A DNA stretch of 64,000 nt from Azorinus chamasolen (GCA_963576725.1 OY755247.1:14448526-14512525); one strand, 5' to 3'. Positions 30,844 to 41,503 are shown, counted from the first letter of the stretch. Notes: generated by a model not told the origin, from the letters alone. Numbers and translations are program-made.

Positions 30844-31102
30844 ATTAACCCACTCCCTCATATTGACGCCTCTGCAAAAGTCACCTGTTGAAACCATTGT
30901 GATAAATAGAGCATTTGCTCCCACAGGAGCAAATGCTCTTTTTATCACAATTGTTTCAAACTACAAAATTCCAAACTTCTTTATTTCGGTATTTCATAAA
31001 ACCCTATGCTGTGACCACTCTTTAGAATCGTCTCGAAGAGACGATTCTAAAGAGTGGTCACTACATAGGGATTTCAGTTCGCACCATTATCCGTTGCTTT
31101 GT
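30844..31102 (+). mobile_element. TTAA-D left half fused to TA-6 right half
   Basis: TTAACCCACTCCCTCATATT and a full TTAA-D palindrome (core GCTCCCACAGGAGC, 30917-30930) run to about 30977. From there TA-6 sequence begins (CTTTATTTCGGTATTTCATA) with a perfect hairpin closing on GTCTCGAAGAGAC and a shortened right end. This may be insertion plus deletion rather than one event. Confidence 0.6.
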
Positions 31103-31261
31103 ACGTGGTTTTCTTTGTTTTGTGAAAGATGTGTACAACAGCTTGGGCATGCGAATGGGGGTCTTTGCAGCCAGGTCAAATGTGATTGTAACCCTTAAGT
31201 TAGATGGTATATTATATTTTCTCTCACAAAAAATATGCTACCTCTTATAACACTATCCAAT

Positions 31262-31380
31262 ACCTTGTCGGCATTTGCAAACAGCTTAGATCCGAGCTTA
31301 ACTCGGCGTCTCATCAAGATCAAAGCTGTTCAAGACTCTGCTAATAGTTTCTCCAAGCTTTGGTTGAACCGAAAGTAATT
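31262..31380. repeat. Hairpin repeat related to 25560-25690
   Basis: GGCATTTGCAAACAGCTTAG, CGAGCTTAACTCGGCGTCTC, then AATAGTTTCTCCAAGCTTTG. Confidence 0.5.
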
Positions 31381-31397
31381 AACCTTGCACCAGAACC

Positions 31398-31582
31398 TGA
31401 CACCTTTACTCCATTGAAAAAGCCTTTCTATGACTTTGCAAACAGAGTAGAACCAGATCAGACGGCTCCTATAGGAGCCGCCTGATCAGGGTCGACTCTG
31501 TTTGCTTATTGTGAAAGTTTACCAAATTAATATGCATGATGTCATTATTTCTGTCATGAATATTCTTCAATTAAAGGGTTAA
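31398..31582 (+). mobile_element. TTAA-C MITE, shortened right part
   Basis: CACCTTTACTCCATTGAAAA to TCAATTAAAGGGTTAA. The hairpin is nearly perfect, with core GCTCCTATAGGAGC (31465-31478). About 60 bp of the right half are missing. Confidence 0.75.
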
Positions 31583-31824
31583 GGAGACTTACGATCAGAT
31601 ACTAGTACTAGCACTGCCACGACACGATTCAACGGAAAATGGAAGCAATAAATCAATTTCCGCACCACGCGAAGGTCACCTCTAATCCTCTTACATGGAT
31701 TTTAGACTTGGATGATAATTGGCGAGTCAGAGATTTGAGATGAAATTCTTGCACAATAAAGTACAATTAATATAAAATACATGTAGTAACCAGCGCAAAG
31801 ACACCTATGGATGCACGCATTGCG

Positions 31825-31980
31825 CAGAGCAACAGATAAGGATGCATACTCAAATACTAAAATCGTCATTTCTCCACCAAACCCTACGGTGTGACTACTC
31901 TTTAGAATTGTCTCTTCGAGACGATTTCAAAGAGTAGTCTCAATATGATGTGTGTTGGGGAAATAAAGTAGAGCTTCTGG
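31825..31980. mobile_element. TA-6 MITE with a paired arm substitution
   Basis: CAGAGCAACAGATAAGGATG starts it. The left arm has GTGACTACTC and the right GAGTAGTCTC where the consensus is GTGACCACTC / GAGTGGTCAC: T at 31896 faces A at 31936. The right end is truncated after GGGGAAATAAAG. Confidence 0.65.
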
Positions 31981-32250
31981 TTTAATCAACCCTTGACATG
32001 CGTTTACTGCACATATCTGCTTTGCAAACAGTAAAGACCCATATGAGACAGCTCCTAGAGGAGATTCTAGTTTAATCAACCATTGACATGCTGTTAGTGT
32101 ACATATCTACATTTACAAATAGTGTATGCCACTATAAGACAGCTCCTAGAGGAGCTTTTAGACTTAAACAACCTATTGACATGCTGCTAGTGTACATATC
32201 CGCATTTGCAAATAGTGTAGACCAATATGAGACAACTCCTAGAGAAATTG
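31977..32250 (+). repeat. Three tandem copies of a half-hairpin unit
   Basis: Each copy of about 93 bp reads AATCAACC-TTGACATGC, ACATATCTGC-TTTGCAAA, then TATGAGACAGCTCCTAGAGGAG. The breakpoints fall at or beside the GCTCCTAGAGGAG core (32051-32063 and 32142-32154). The third copy ends in a damaged core, AACTCCTAGAGAA. Confidence 0.8.
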
Positions 32251-32335
32251 CATCATACTACCCTATACTAGGCTATTTGCCATTATAATTCAGTGGTTGC
32301 ATTAGATCCAAGCTATAATAGTTATCTAGCCATTT

Positions 32336-32547
32336 CTTAATAATGACGTCTTTTAACGCCTCTTTAAAAGTCACTTTTTGAAACCATTGTGATAAATAGA
32401 GCATTTGCTCCAGAGGAGCAAATGCTCTATTCATCACAGTGGTTTAAAAACTACAAAATTGTAAAACAATTCCTTTCCTCTAGTAAATGCTCCTTGTCGG
32501 TATTCAAAGAGGTTGGGTCTAACAATAGCCTATGAGGTAATGGGTTA
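32336..32547 (+). mobile_element. TTAA-D MITE
   Basis: The palindrome core is GCTCCAGAGGAGC (32407-32419). The right end GGTAATGGGTTAA is intact and the left end is decayed. Confidence 0.7.
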
Positions 32548-32811
32548 AGCATGAGAACGGTTCCAAGTGACAGCCTCAACAATAAATGCGTATTTTCAAT
32601 AAACGGTGTTGGTTATGTTCAATTGTTCAATATTGTCAATTGGGACTTGCATCGAAAAATGACTCTGTCATACAATACATTTTTGTTGTACAACAAACTA
32701 TTATCGCCCTGTTTCGAATAATTACGAAACTAAAACATCGCCCGAATAAATACGAAGACATCGGCGAATAACACCGGGGTTTTCGATGTCAAACACGTGA
32801 AAGATCGTGTA

Positions 32812-33003
32812 CAGTAGAACCTGCCTTAAACGGCCACGAAAAAGATGCCTGTGTGCCAGGTGGTAGCTTAATACAGGGCAAAAGTAATGCAGAAAGCTCC
32901 TACAGGAGCTTTCTGCATCACTTTTGCCCTGCATTAAGCAGCCACATGCTTTTAATACTCCTACGACTGATAAATGAATGACCGCTTAAGACAGGTTCTA
33001 CTG
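32812..33003. mobile_element. TA-2 MITE, complete
   Basis: CAGTAGAACCTGCCTTAAAC to GCTTAAGACAGGTTCTACTG with TA flanks. The palindrome CAGGTGGTAGCTTAATACAG to its complement closes on GCTCCTACAGGAGC (32897-32910). Confidence 0.85.
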
Positions 33004-33039
33004 TATATATTATGTTTTTATCTTCAGTTGCTAATCCTG

Positions 33040-33102
33040 TCCGGCGTCCGCCTCGTTGTCGTCGTCGCTGTCGTCGTTGTTGTCGTCGTCGTCCGAAATC
33101 TT
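33040..33102. repeat. CGTCGT-type trinucleotide tract
   Basis: CGTCCGCCTCGTTGTCGTCG, then GTCGTCGTTGTTGTCGTCG, followed by TCTTAACATTGACCATAACT. It resembles the microsatellite part of a Hel element, but hairpin ends are not seen. Confidence 0.7.
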
Positions 33103-33264
33103 AACATTGACCATAACTTTTTTAATTTTCATTTACAACCTTCATTGTTGGTATGCATGTTCATCTTGACAATGCCGACAGACGAGCGCTGGCACCAGCT
33201 TGTCGTGCCCTTGTTTTATCATATGCTAAAACATATTTCATATTTCATCGGGAAACAATTCATT

Positions 33265-33470
33265 TTAACCCTTTCCCTTCATATAAACGTGTTTTCACGC
33301 ACTTACAAACAGAGTGGACCCGGATCAGACGGCTCCTATAGGAGCCATCTGATCAGGGCCTGCTCTGTTTGATAATGAAATTCATTTCAATATTTCACTG
33401 TAACTATTTTGTCATGAATATTCAGTAGGTATTGAAATTTGGTCTAAATACAGAACAGGGAAAGGGTTAA
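33265..33470 (+). mobile_element. TTAA-B MITE, complete
   Basis: TTAACCCTTTCCCTTCATAT and ACAGGGAAAGGGTTAA. The hairpin AGAGTGGACCCGGATCAGAC closes on GCTCCTATAGGAGC (33332-33345). Confidence 0.8.
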
Positions 33471-33768
33471 CAGCAAGGCTTCTGAAGCACTTCAATTTCT
33501 TTTTGTCCTGAAATTAGCCCTTTGCGACATAGTTTATTGCTGTGTTGAACCGTATATGTCACGGATCGAATATGTAGCACGTGTGTGATATATCCGACCG
33601 TAAAAATCATACTTGTCAAATGTGTCATATTCGTCTGCCCAGAATGCCAGTAAAAAACATAAACGTATATGCCACATACGTTGTGATATAAAACCATTAC
33701 CATCATTCACAATCACCACAATCATCATCACCATCATCCTCATAATCATCTTTGTCATCATCATCATT

Positions 33769-34716
33769 ATACCCCCCACAACGAAGTTTGGGGGGTATAC
33801 TGGAATCAGGTTGTCCGTCTGTCCGTCTGTCCGTCCGTCTGTCTGTCCGTGGACACAATTTTGTCCGGCCTTCTTCTTCTACAGTTTTGCTTCAATTTTG
33901 TTGAAAGTTCATATATAGCCATATGACCATATAAACCTGTGCACCGCATATTTCCGTTATGATCGGACCACTACTTCAGGAGTTATCTCCCCTTTTTAGT
34001 CCCCTACCAATGTTTTCCGGTTTTCTGGACCTTTTATGGAAGTGACTCGAGATATTAACTCTATATTTAGTACAAAGCTAAATCTGTATAAGCTACAGCT
34101 TATGTTACAATCTCAGTCCGGTTGAATAATTATTTCCAGAGTTATTGCCCTTGAACTTTAATTTTTTTCTTCAAATTTGGGATTTTCCAGACTTTTTTGG
34201 AAGTGGTTGCAGATATTAACTTTATATTTGGCATAAAGCTAACTCTAGATGATTTACAGCTTAATTCCCAATCTCAGTCTGGTTGAATAATTTTTTGCCA
34301 GAGTTATGGCTCTTGAACTTTAATTTTTTGTCAAATGTTCAGTTTTCTGCTTTTTCTTTGGAAGTGGTTGCAGATATTAACTTCATATTTGACATGAAAA
34401 TAAATCTAGATGAGGTACAGCTTAAGTTCAAATATCGGTCTGGTTGAATAAGTTTTGTCAGAGTTATGGTCCTTGAACTTAATGTTTTTCTGAAAAGGTA
34501 CCTAGCTTTAGAACTTTGGATTTGACAAAAAAACTCATGAAAATGTCTTATTTCTCTGAATTATTCTTCATTTTTATTACATAAATTGGGTTGGGGCATG
34601 TATTGTTTTTAAATATCTTCACGTTTCTGTATGTACATATGTTCAGATTGATGATAGGCGTTCTGACAAGCAGACAGGTGGGGGTATTCGTTAGCCTTTG
34701 GCTTACAGTTCTAGTT
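33769..34716 (-). mobile_element. Hel-4: Helentron/Pearl-like element
   Basis: The left hairpin ATACCCCCCACAACGAAG / TTTGGGGGGTAT (33769-33798) is followed by a GTCCGTCTGTCC tract (33810-33850). About three to four monomers of 165-175 bp follow (GGAAGTGGTTGCAGATATTA, CAGAGTTATGG). The right end is GTGGGGGTAT, complementary to the left ATACCCCCCAC, then GTTAGCCTTTGGCTTAC and GTTCTAGTT. A CAT tract (33705-33768) lies immediately to the left. Confidence 0.65.
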
Positions 34717-34729
34717 ATCATTCACCATC

Positions 34730-34850
34730 AGCAACATCATTCACCATCATCATTACCATCACCACCACCATCACCATCACCACCAAAAATATCCACCACC
34801 ACCATCAATATCAACAACAACATCATTGTCACATTCAACTCATCACCATT
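34730..34850. repeat. CAT/CAC trinucleotide tract
   Basis: CACCATCATCATTACCATC, ACCACCACCATCACCATCAC and similar runs. Threonine/histidine-rich frames across it are artefacts. Confidence 0.9.
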
Positions 34851-35059
34851 TTATTTAGCGTTCTTGTTGTTTCTGAATAACTGAATGTGACTTTCAGATC
34901 ATGTCGAAAGGGATATCTAATTCAGAGAATAAACGAAAGTTTCATGACTGTAATAAACAAGAATCTGATACAGCTCTGAACAGTAATTTCAACGAATTAA
35001 ACGGCGTTGCCATTCATCTAATTTCTATATAATAACTATGTCATACATGTAATTATTTT

Positions 35060-35535
35060 AAGCATATTTCATGTGACTACATTTATTTTCCATTTTAATA
35101 TCACTGCCGCAAATATGTAATGACACTCGTATGCAAATAAACAGGAAACTGATATAACTCTCAAAAGTGATTTCAAAAAAATTAAACGACATTAGCATAC
35201 ATGTTACAGTATAACCTCTCTTAACCGGAATTCTAGTAGATAATAATTTAGATACTTTTAGGCAGGTGGCTGCTTAATGCAGGGTGAAAGTCATGCAGAA
35301 AGCTCCTCTAGGAGCTTTCTGCATGACTTTCACCATGCATTAAGCTGCCACCTGTCTTAAAGATCGATAATAATACGTATTTTAGTGTTCGGATAATCGA
35401 GGTTTTACTGTAATAACGTTGTAACGTAATAACGTTAAACAGTTTCATTTGACTACTTTCATTTGCCATTTTGATATCACTGCTGCGAATACGTAATGTC
35501 GATAACATCATACCAGTTAATGCCACTCATACGCA
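35060..35535. repeat. Direct duplication flanking a TA-4 MITE
   Basis: CATGTGACTACATTTATTTT...ATATCACTGCCGCAAATATG (35070-35135) matches CATTTGACTACTTTCATTTG...ATATCACTGCTGCGAATACG (35447-35495). Both lead to CACTC-TACGCAAA. TA-4 lies between the copies. Confidence 0.6.
35207..35410. mobile_element. TA-4 MITE, complete
   Basis: CAGTATAACCTCTCTTAACC opens it and TCGAGGTTTTACTG closes it, TA-flanked. The palindrome GGCAGGTGGCTGCTTAATGC to its complement closes on GCTCCTCTAGGAGC (35302-35315). Confidence 0.8.
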
Positions 35536-35790
35536 AACGAAGCCAGGCATTTACCCATCTTTGGTATTTTATTATCTGTTTAGTGGATAATGCGACACCA
35601 CTGTTTCTACCTGCCTTCATAATCAGAAAACGAACACTGATGGAATTTCGCTTATTCAGAGGAATATCTGGTCTTATATAGATCTTTCGCCTATAAATAC
35701 CCACTAACCGAACTAATTCTCTGAAGGTTTCTCCCACCTTGGCAATTACAATTACTGCATAATTGGGTTTGAATTAATGCAAGTTTTCAA

Positions 35791-35884
35791 GATGATGGTG
35801 ACGGTGATGATGATGATGGTGGTGGTGGTGGTGGAGGTGGTGGTTGTTGTGGTGGTGATGATGATGATGATGATGATGATGATG
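35791..35884. repeat. GAT/GGT trinucleotide tract
   Basis: GATGATGGTGACGGTGATGA, GGTGGTGGTGGTGGAGGTGG and GATGATGATGATGATGATGA. Confidence 0.9.
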
Positions 35885-36444
35885 AGCCAAATCACTTTGT
35901 GGCATAAATAAGATTTCAATATAATGGATTCTTTAAAACAAATACGTGTTTTTTCAAAGCATAACAATTAACAAATGTGATGGATTCGTTGCCATTTTCT
36001 TTTTATGTGTCCACTTTGTGGGTGTAACATATTCGTTTTAGTGTACATATAAAATCTTAAGCCACACGAATATTTCACATTTTATGTACCATATTCGTTT
36101 GATGCGCGTGTCATTTTCGACCGAATATATCACACGTGTGATATATTGGGTCGAATGTTTCACTCGTGTTACATATTCGATCGGTGACATATACGGTTCA
36201 ACATTGCTGTATTTGTTGCGCAGTTGTGAACACCGGTTAAATGGGACACTGCCAGACTTTATCTAAAGTACACGCAACATTTGATGCATGCGGGTTGATC
36301 AAACCACAGAAGGAGTTTTCTCGGAAAGGAAAGTAATATAACAGCGTGACTATAAGGTATATTAGCACTTCAAACCTTCCAGAGACCTACATTTGACGAC
36401 GTAATTTAATTGTTGGAAAATGTTGAGAATGTAAAGGTTTAAAT

Positions 36445-39388
36445 GTGTACGTGCTTACAAGCTTGTCTGCCTGTCTGTCTTCCTTACGGCCTGCTTGTCT
36501 GTCTTCCTTACGGCCTGCTTGTCTGTCTTCCTTACGGCCTGCTTGTCTGTCTTCCTTACGGCCTGCTTGTCTGTCTTCCTTACGGTCTGCTTGTCTGTCT
36601 TCCTTACGGCCTGCTTGTCTGTCTTCCTTACGGCCTGCTTGTCTGTCTTCCTTACGGCATGCCTGCCTGTCTGTCTTCCTTACGGCCTGCTTGTCTGTCT
36701 TCCTTACGGCCTACTTGTCTGTCTTCCTTACGGCCTGCTTGTCTGTCTTCCTTACGGCCTGCTTGTCTGCTTGTCTGTCTGCCTTACGGCCTGCTTGTCT
36801 GTCTTCCTTACGGCCTGCTTGTCTGTCTTCCTTACGGCCTGCTTGTCTGTCTTCCTTACGGCCTGCTTGTCTGTCTTCCTTACGGCCTGCTTGTCTGTCT
36901 TCCTTACGGCCTGCTTGTCTGTCTTCCTGCCTGTCTGACTGCCTGCTTGTCTGTCTTCCTTACGGCCTGCTTGTGTGTGTGTCTGTCTGACTGACTGCTG
37001 CCTGTCTGCCTTCCTTACGGCCTGCTTGTCTGTCTTCCTTACGGCCTGCTTGTCTGTCTGACTGACTGCTGCCTGTCTGTCTTCCTTACGGCCTGCTTGC
37101 CTGCTTGTCTGTCTTCCTTACGGCCTGCTTGTCTGTCTTCCTTACGGCCTGCTTGTCTGTCTTCCTTACGGCCTGCTTGTCTGTCTTCCTTACGGCCTGC
37201 TTGTCTGTCTTCCTTACGGCCTGCTTGTCTGTCTTCCTTACGGCCTGCTTGTGTGCGTGCTTACAAGCTTGCCTGCTTGTCTGTCTTCCTTACGGCCTGC
37301 TTGTGTGTGTGTCTGTCTGACTGACTGCTGCATGTTTGTCTGTCTGTCTTCCTTACGACCTGCCTGCCTGCCTTCCTTACGACCTGGCTGTCTGTCTGCC
37401 TTCCTTACGACCTGCATGTGTGTCTGCCTGTCTGACTGACTGCTGCCTGTTTGTCTGTCTGCCTTCCTTACGGCCTGCTTGCGCGTCTGCCTGCCTGCCT
37501 GCTGCCTGTCTGCCTTCCTTACGGCCTGCTTGTCTGTCTTCCTTACGGCCTGCATGTGTGTGTGTCTGTCTGACTGACTGCTGTCTGTCTGCCTTCCTTC
37601 CTAACGGCATGCTTGTCTGTCTTCCTTACGACCTGCTTGTGTGTGTGTCTGTCTGACTGACTGCTGTCTGTCTGCCTTCCTTACGGCCTGCTTGTCTGTC
37701 TTCCTTACGACCTGCTTGTGTGTGTGTCTGTCTGACTGACTGCTGTCTGTCTGCCTTCCTTACGGCCTGCTTGTCTGTCTTCCTTACGGCCTGCTTGTCT
37801 GTCTTCCTTACGGCCTGCTTGTGTGCGTGCTTACAAGCTTGCCTGCTTGTCAGTCTTCCTTACGGCCTGCTTGTGTGTGTGTCTGTCTGACTGACTGCTG
37901 CATGTTTGTCTGTCTGCCTTCCTTACGACCTGCCTGCCTGCCTTCCTTACGACCTGGCTGCCTGTCTGCCTTCCTTACGACCTGCATGTGTGTCTGCCTG
38001 TCTGACTGACTGCTGCCTTTTTGTCTGTCTGCCTTCCTTACGGCCTGCTTGCGCGTCTGCCTGCCTGCCTGCTGCCTGTCTGCCTTCCTTACGGCCTGCT
38101 TGTCTGTCTTCCTTACGGCCTGCATGTGTGTGTGTCTGTCTGACTGACTGCTGTCTGTCTGCCTTCCTTACGGCCTGCTTGTCTGTCTTCCTTACGACCT
38201 GCTTGTGTGTGTGTGTGTCTGACTGACTGCTGTCTGTCTGCCTTCCTTACGGCCTGCTTGTCTGTCTTCCTTACGACCTGCTTGTGTGTGTGTCTGTCTG
38301 ACTGACTGCTGTCTGTCTGCCTTCCTTACGGCCTGCTTGTCTGTCTTCCTTACGACCTGCTTGTGTGTGTGTGTCTGTCTGACTGACTGCTGTCTGTCTG
38401 CCTTCCTTACGGCCTGCTTGTCTGCCTTCCTTACGACCTGCTTGTGTGTGTGTCTGTCTGACTGACTGCTGTCTGTCTGCCTTCCTTACGGCCTGCTTGT
38501 CTGCCTTCCTTACGACCTGCTTGTGTGTGTGTCTGTCTGACTGACTGCTGTCTGTCTGCCTTCCTTACGGCCTGCTTGTCTGCCTTCCTTACGACCTGCT
38601 TGTGTGTGTGTCTGTCTGACTGACTGCTGTCTGTCTGCCTTCCTTACGGCCTGCTTGTCTGCCTTCCTTACGACCTGCTTGTGTGTGTGTCTGTCTGACT
38701 GACTGCTGTCTGTCTGCCCTCCTTACGGCCTGCTTGTCTGCCTTCCTTACGACCTGCTTGTGTGTGTGTCTGTCTGACTGACTGCTGTCTGTCTGCCTTC
38801 CTTACGGCCTGCTTGTCTGCCTTCCTTACGACCTGCTTGTGTGTGTGTCTGTCTGACTGACTGCTGTCTGTCTGCCTTCCTTACGGCCTGCTTGTCTGTC
38901 TTCCTTACGACCTGCTTGTGTGTGTGTCTGTCTGACTGACTGCTGCCTGTCTGCCTTCCTTACGGCCTGCTTGTGTGTATGTCTGTCTGACTGACTGCTG
39001 CCTGTCTGCCTTCCTTACGACCTGCATGTGTGTCTGTCTGTCTGACTGACTGCTGCCTGTCTGCCTTCCTTACGGCCTGCTTGTGTGTGTGTCTGTCTGA
39101 CTGACTGCTGCCTGTCTGCCTTCCTTACGACCTGCCTGCCTGTCTGCATTCCTTACGACCTGCATGTGTGTCTGCCTGCCTGCCTGCCTGCTGCCTGTTT
39201 GTCTGTCTGCCTTCCTTACGGCCTGCTTGCGCGTCTGCCTGCCTGCCTGCTGCCTGTCTGCCTTCCTTACGGCCTGCTTGCGCGTCTGCCCGCCTGCCTG
39301 CTGCCTGTCTGCCTGTCTGCCTTCCTTACGGCCTGCTTGTGTGTCTGCCTGTCTGACTGACTGTTTGTCTGTCTGTCCGTCCGTGTAA
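36445..39388. repeat. 24-bp minisatellite with higher-order units
   Basis: The basic unit is CTGCTTGTCTGTCTTCCTTACGGC-like, 24 bp, nearly uniform from 36464 to 36950. Later parts mix CTGACTGACTGCTG and GTGTGTGTGTCTGTC spacers. 38290-38930 is a roughly 79-bp unit repeated about eight times. GTGCGTGCTTACAAGCTTG recurs at 37252 and 37822, a 570-bp duplication. Because the unit is a multiple of three and has no stop in forward frames, all three frames are open for 147-183 codons at the start; these are not genes. Confidence 0.95.
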
Positions 39389-39527
39389 CATCTGAAATTT
39401 AACATTAATCCTTTCTCAAATGTTATACAAATAGAATAGCAGTTCGTAGCCTTTTCAATTAAACATCTAAAATGCATTAAACTATCATTCGCTGATCTGT
39501 GTGTACTAACTTTCAACCAGGTAGCTC

Positions 39528-39640
39528 ACGTAACCATTTCCCTCTTATAAACGTAAACAGAGCAGGACCAGATCAGACAGCTCCTATGAGGGCCTTCTGA
39601 TCATGGTCTGCTTTGTTTGCTTATGATACTTCATCTATAT
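39528..39640 (+). mobile_element. TTAA-B-like MITE, partial
   Basis: GTAACCATTTCCCTCTTATA, hairpin GAGCAGGACCAGATCAGACA / CCTTCTGATCATGGTCTGCT around GCTCCTATGAGGGC. The right end is missing. Confidence 0.55.
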
Positions 39641-39677
39641 TCAGACAATTAGATCCTATCTAATACGTTGTTTTAGT

Positions 39678-39797
39678 ACAGTAAAACCTCCTCTTTGTGA
39701 GCTTTCTGCATGGCTTTTACACTGCATTGAGCTGCCACCTGTCCTACAGACCGGTTTTATACCAAGTTTAACGTCCGATTTAGAGCGTTCTATTTAC
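39678..39797. mobile_element. TA-4 MITE, left arm deleted
   Basis: CAGTAAAACCTCCTCTTTG runs directly into GAGCTTTCTGCATGGCTTTT, so the left arm is deleted up to the centre. It ends near GCGTTCTATTTACAG. Confidence 0.6.
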
Positions 39798-39862
39798 AGT
39801 GAGATCCCTTTAAAGCGCTTACTTTATGTTATGAATAAACAATGCGTTTGTAAAACCAGGTG

Positions 39863-40049
39863 CAGTAAAACCTCTCTATAACGGCCACTAAATTGTGTTA
39901 ATTAGCTGGTATTTAGCGCAAGGTGAAAGTGAAACAGAACGCTCCTATAGGAGCGTTCTGTTTTACTTTCACTTTGCTTTAAGCAGCCACCTGCATTTAA
40001 CACAAACTACTTGATGTAATTTAGTGGCCGTTATAGAGAGGTTTTATTG
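39863..40049. mobile_element. TA-1 MITE, complete
   Basis: CAGTAAAACCTCTCTATAAC to GTTATAGAGAGGTTTTATTG. Core GCTCCTATAGGAGC at 39941-39954. Confidence 0.8.
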
Positions 40050-40140
40050 TAGTTTACGTACTGCAGGTTAAACGTTCATTATAACTTAGTTCTGCATTAA
40101 GCTTCTGCCTGTCTTTTACTTCATGAATATTAATCATAAT

Positions 40141-40384
40141 GTATTTGTCATAGAGTACAATTTGTCATGGATGAATCAAAGAATAAATACTTGGAAAATA
40201 TACTTGTTTCTCGTGTTCTTTTCAGTTTCCCAAATACATTTCTGTAGCTACCTTTAATTAACATTGTGTTTTGGTAAAGGGAAATAACAACTAACTTATA
40301 ACCTAACTTTAATCACGTTAGGTAGCATTATAAACATATCCATGTATATAATATATCCATGACAAATTGTACTCTATGACATAT
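40141..40384. repeat. Foldback with about 28-bp arms
   Basis: GTATTTGTCATAGAGTACAA (40141-40170) pairs with TTGTACTCTATGACATAT (40356-40384). GAATATT sequences lie outside both arms. The 185-bp interior shows no coding potential. Confidence 0.7.
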
Positions 40385-40482
40385 TACCAAATGACATCGT
40401 GAATATTCATTAACATAATTTTCATAATGATACATGAACACATGTTAATTTAGTTTTGGCAGAAACTGTAGATTCAGATCTA

Positions 40483-40686
40483 CAGTTAAACCTCTCTATA
40501 ACGGCCACTATATTACACCAAGTATTTTGTGTAAAAGGCAGGTGGCTGCTTTAAGCAAGGTGACGGTAAAACAGAACACTCTTATAGGAGCGTTCTGTTT
40601 TACTGTCACCTTGTTTTAAGCACCTATCTGCCCTAAATACCAGCTAATTAACATAGTTTAGTGGCCGTTATATAGAGGTATTACTG
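40483..40686. mobile_element. TA-1 MITE with a paired arm substitution
   Basis: CAGTTAAACCTCTCTATAAC to GTTATATAGAGGTATTACTG. The arms read GGTGACGGTAAAAC and GTTTTACTGTCACC where other copies have GGTGAAAGTAAAAC and GTTTTACTTTCACC: C40564 faces G40605. The core is ACTCTTATAGGAGC. Confidence 0.75.
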
Positions 40687-40714
40687 TATTTGATTAAATA
40701 ACCAGACATACGTA

Positions 40715-40960
40715 GTCAACCCTTATTAGATGGTTCCTATAGGTGCCGTCTTACCTGAATCTTGCAAAGGTACCCAATTAAGGACGTCTATATAAAGGCA
40801 AATACTATTAATTCTGAAGGGTGGTGATCCCCCGAAAGCAAAAATTGAAACACAAAAAGAGAAAATTGCAGACTCGGTTTTATTGAGTCTGTTCAAGAGC
40901 AGTAATTGAAAGTGCAACACTGCTCACGCCCCTAGCACCGGCTTAAGCGGTATTCAATTT
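40715..40960. repeat. MITE fragment plus a repeat shared with 56400-56600
   Basis: 40720-40765 is a TTAA-C-like hairpin (ATGGTTCCTATAGGTGCC). 40830-40960 contains AAAATTGCAGACTCGGTTTT, a GACTCGGTTTTATTGAGTC hairpin and GCACGCCCCTAGCACCGGCTTAAG-like sequence that recurs inverted at 56450-56590. The tip resembles that of the foldback at 60455-60948. Confidence 0.55.
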
Positions 40961-40982
40961 TCAGAACAAGAAGTCCTGAAAT

Positions 40983-41224
40983 TCATGATCTCGAATAAAT
41001 ACGCCTTTCTACGCCTTTGAAAACTGCGTAGACCCAGATCAGACGGATCATATAGGAGCCGTCATACAACGGCATGTTTTGCTTATGATATGATATGGAT
41101 GTTATTCTACAGTTTCTGTCATTGCCAAAACTGTTTGTATACATGTGCTATAATAACAAATAGTGCCATTAATAATCATGATGTTATTATTTCTTACATG
41201 AATATACATGGAGTAAAGCGTTAA
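40983..41224 (+). mobile_element. TTAA-C MITE
   Basis: AATAAATACGCCTTTCTACG to CATGGAGTAAAGCGTTAA. The hairpin is mutated: GACGGATCATATAGGAGCCG. Confidence 0.7.
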
Positions 41225-41257
41225 GACCCAGAATAAGACCTCGTTTTGGTGGTCGCT

Positions 41258-41503
41258 TTAACCCTTTCACCGCCAATGTCGCAAAAATGCACCACGACAA
41301 ACAGTGCAGTCCCAAATAAGAAACCGCCTTTTCAAGGCGGCGTCTGATCAGGGACTTCACTTTTTGTCTCAATATCTAGTTCTAGATCTGTGGTTTATTC
41401 GTTTGAATTCTATATGCGTTTATCTCATTCCCTTATTTTACCGAATGATTTAACAAAGTTGGGATGCAGACCTCAATTAGAAATTTGGTGCCGTAAAAGT
41501 TAA
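41258..41503 (+). mobile_element. TTAA-G MITE, complete
   Basis: TTAACCCTTTCACCGCCAAT to GGTGCCGTAAAAGTTAA. The hairpin ACAGTGCAGTCCCAAATAAG / CTGATCAGGGACTTCACTTT has centre CCGCCTTTTCAAGGCGG. It shares TTAA 41500-41503 with the next element. Confidence 0.75.

Larger units (their letters stand above)
33535..36211. repeat. Inverted repeat pair about 2.6 kb apart
   Basis: 33535-33600 (TTGAACCGTATATGTCACGG, ATCGAATATGTAGCACGTGT) is complementary to 36120-36211 (ATCGGTGACATATACGGTTC). Next to the right copy is a small palindrome, ATATATCACACGTGTGATATAT (36125-36146). These could be ends of one foldback element split by later insertions, including Hel-4 and TA-4. Confidence 0.55.

Noticed and set aside
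13922..35884. Histidine- or threonine-rich coding exons at trinucleotide tracts
   Set aside because: The tracts (13922, 33705, 34730, 35791) are simple repeats flanking transposons, with no exon boundaries.
36445..38930. CRISPR-like regular repeats
   Set aside because: No unique spacers: units abut directly, and the context is eukaryotic repeat DNA.
36443..39388. Long open frames of 147-183 codons on several frames
   Set aside because: They come from a stop-free 24-bp tandem repeat; the predicted peptides are simple repeats and overlap in all forward frames.
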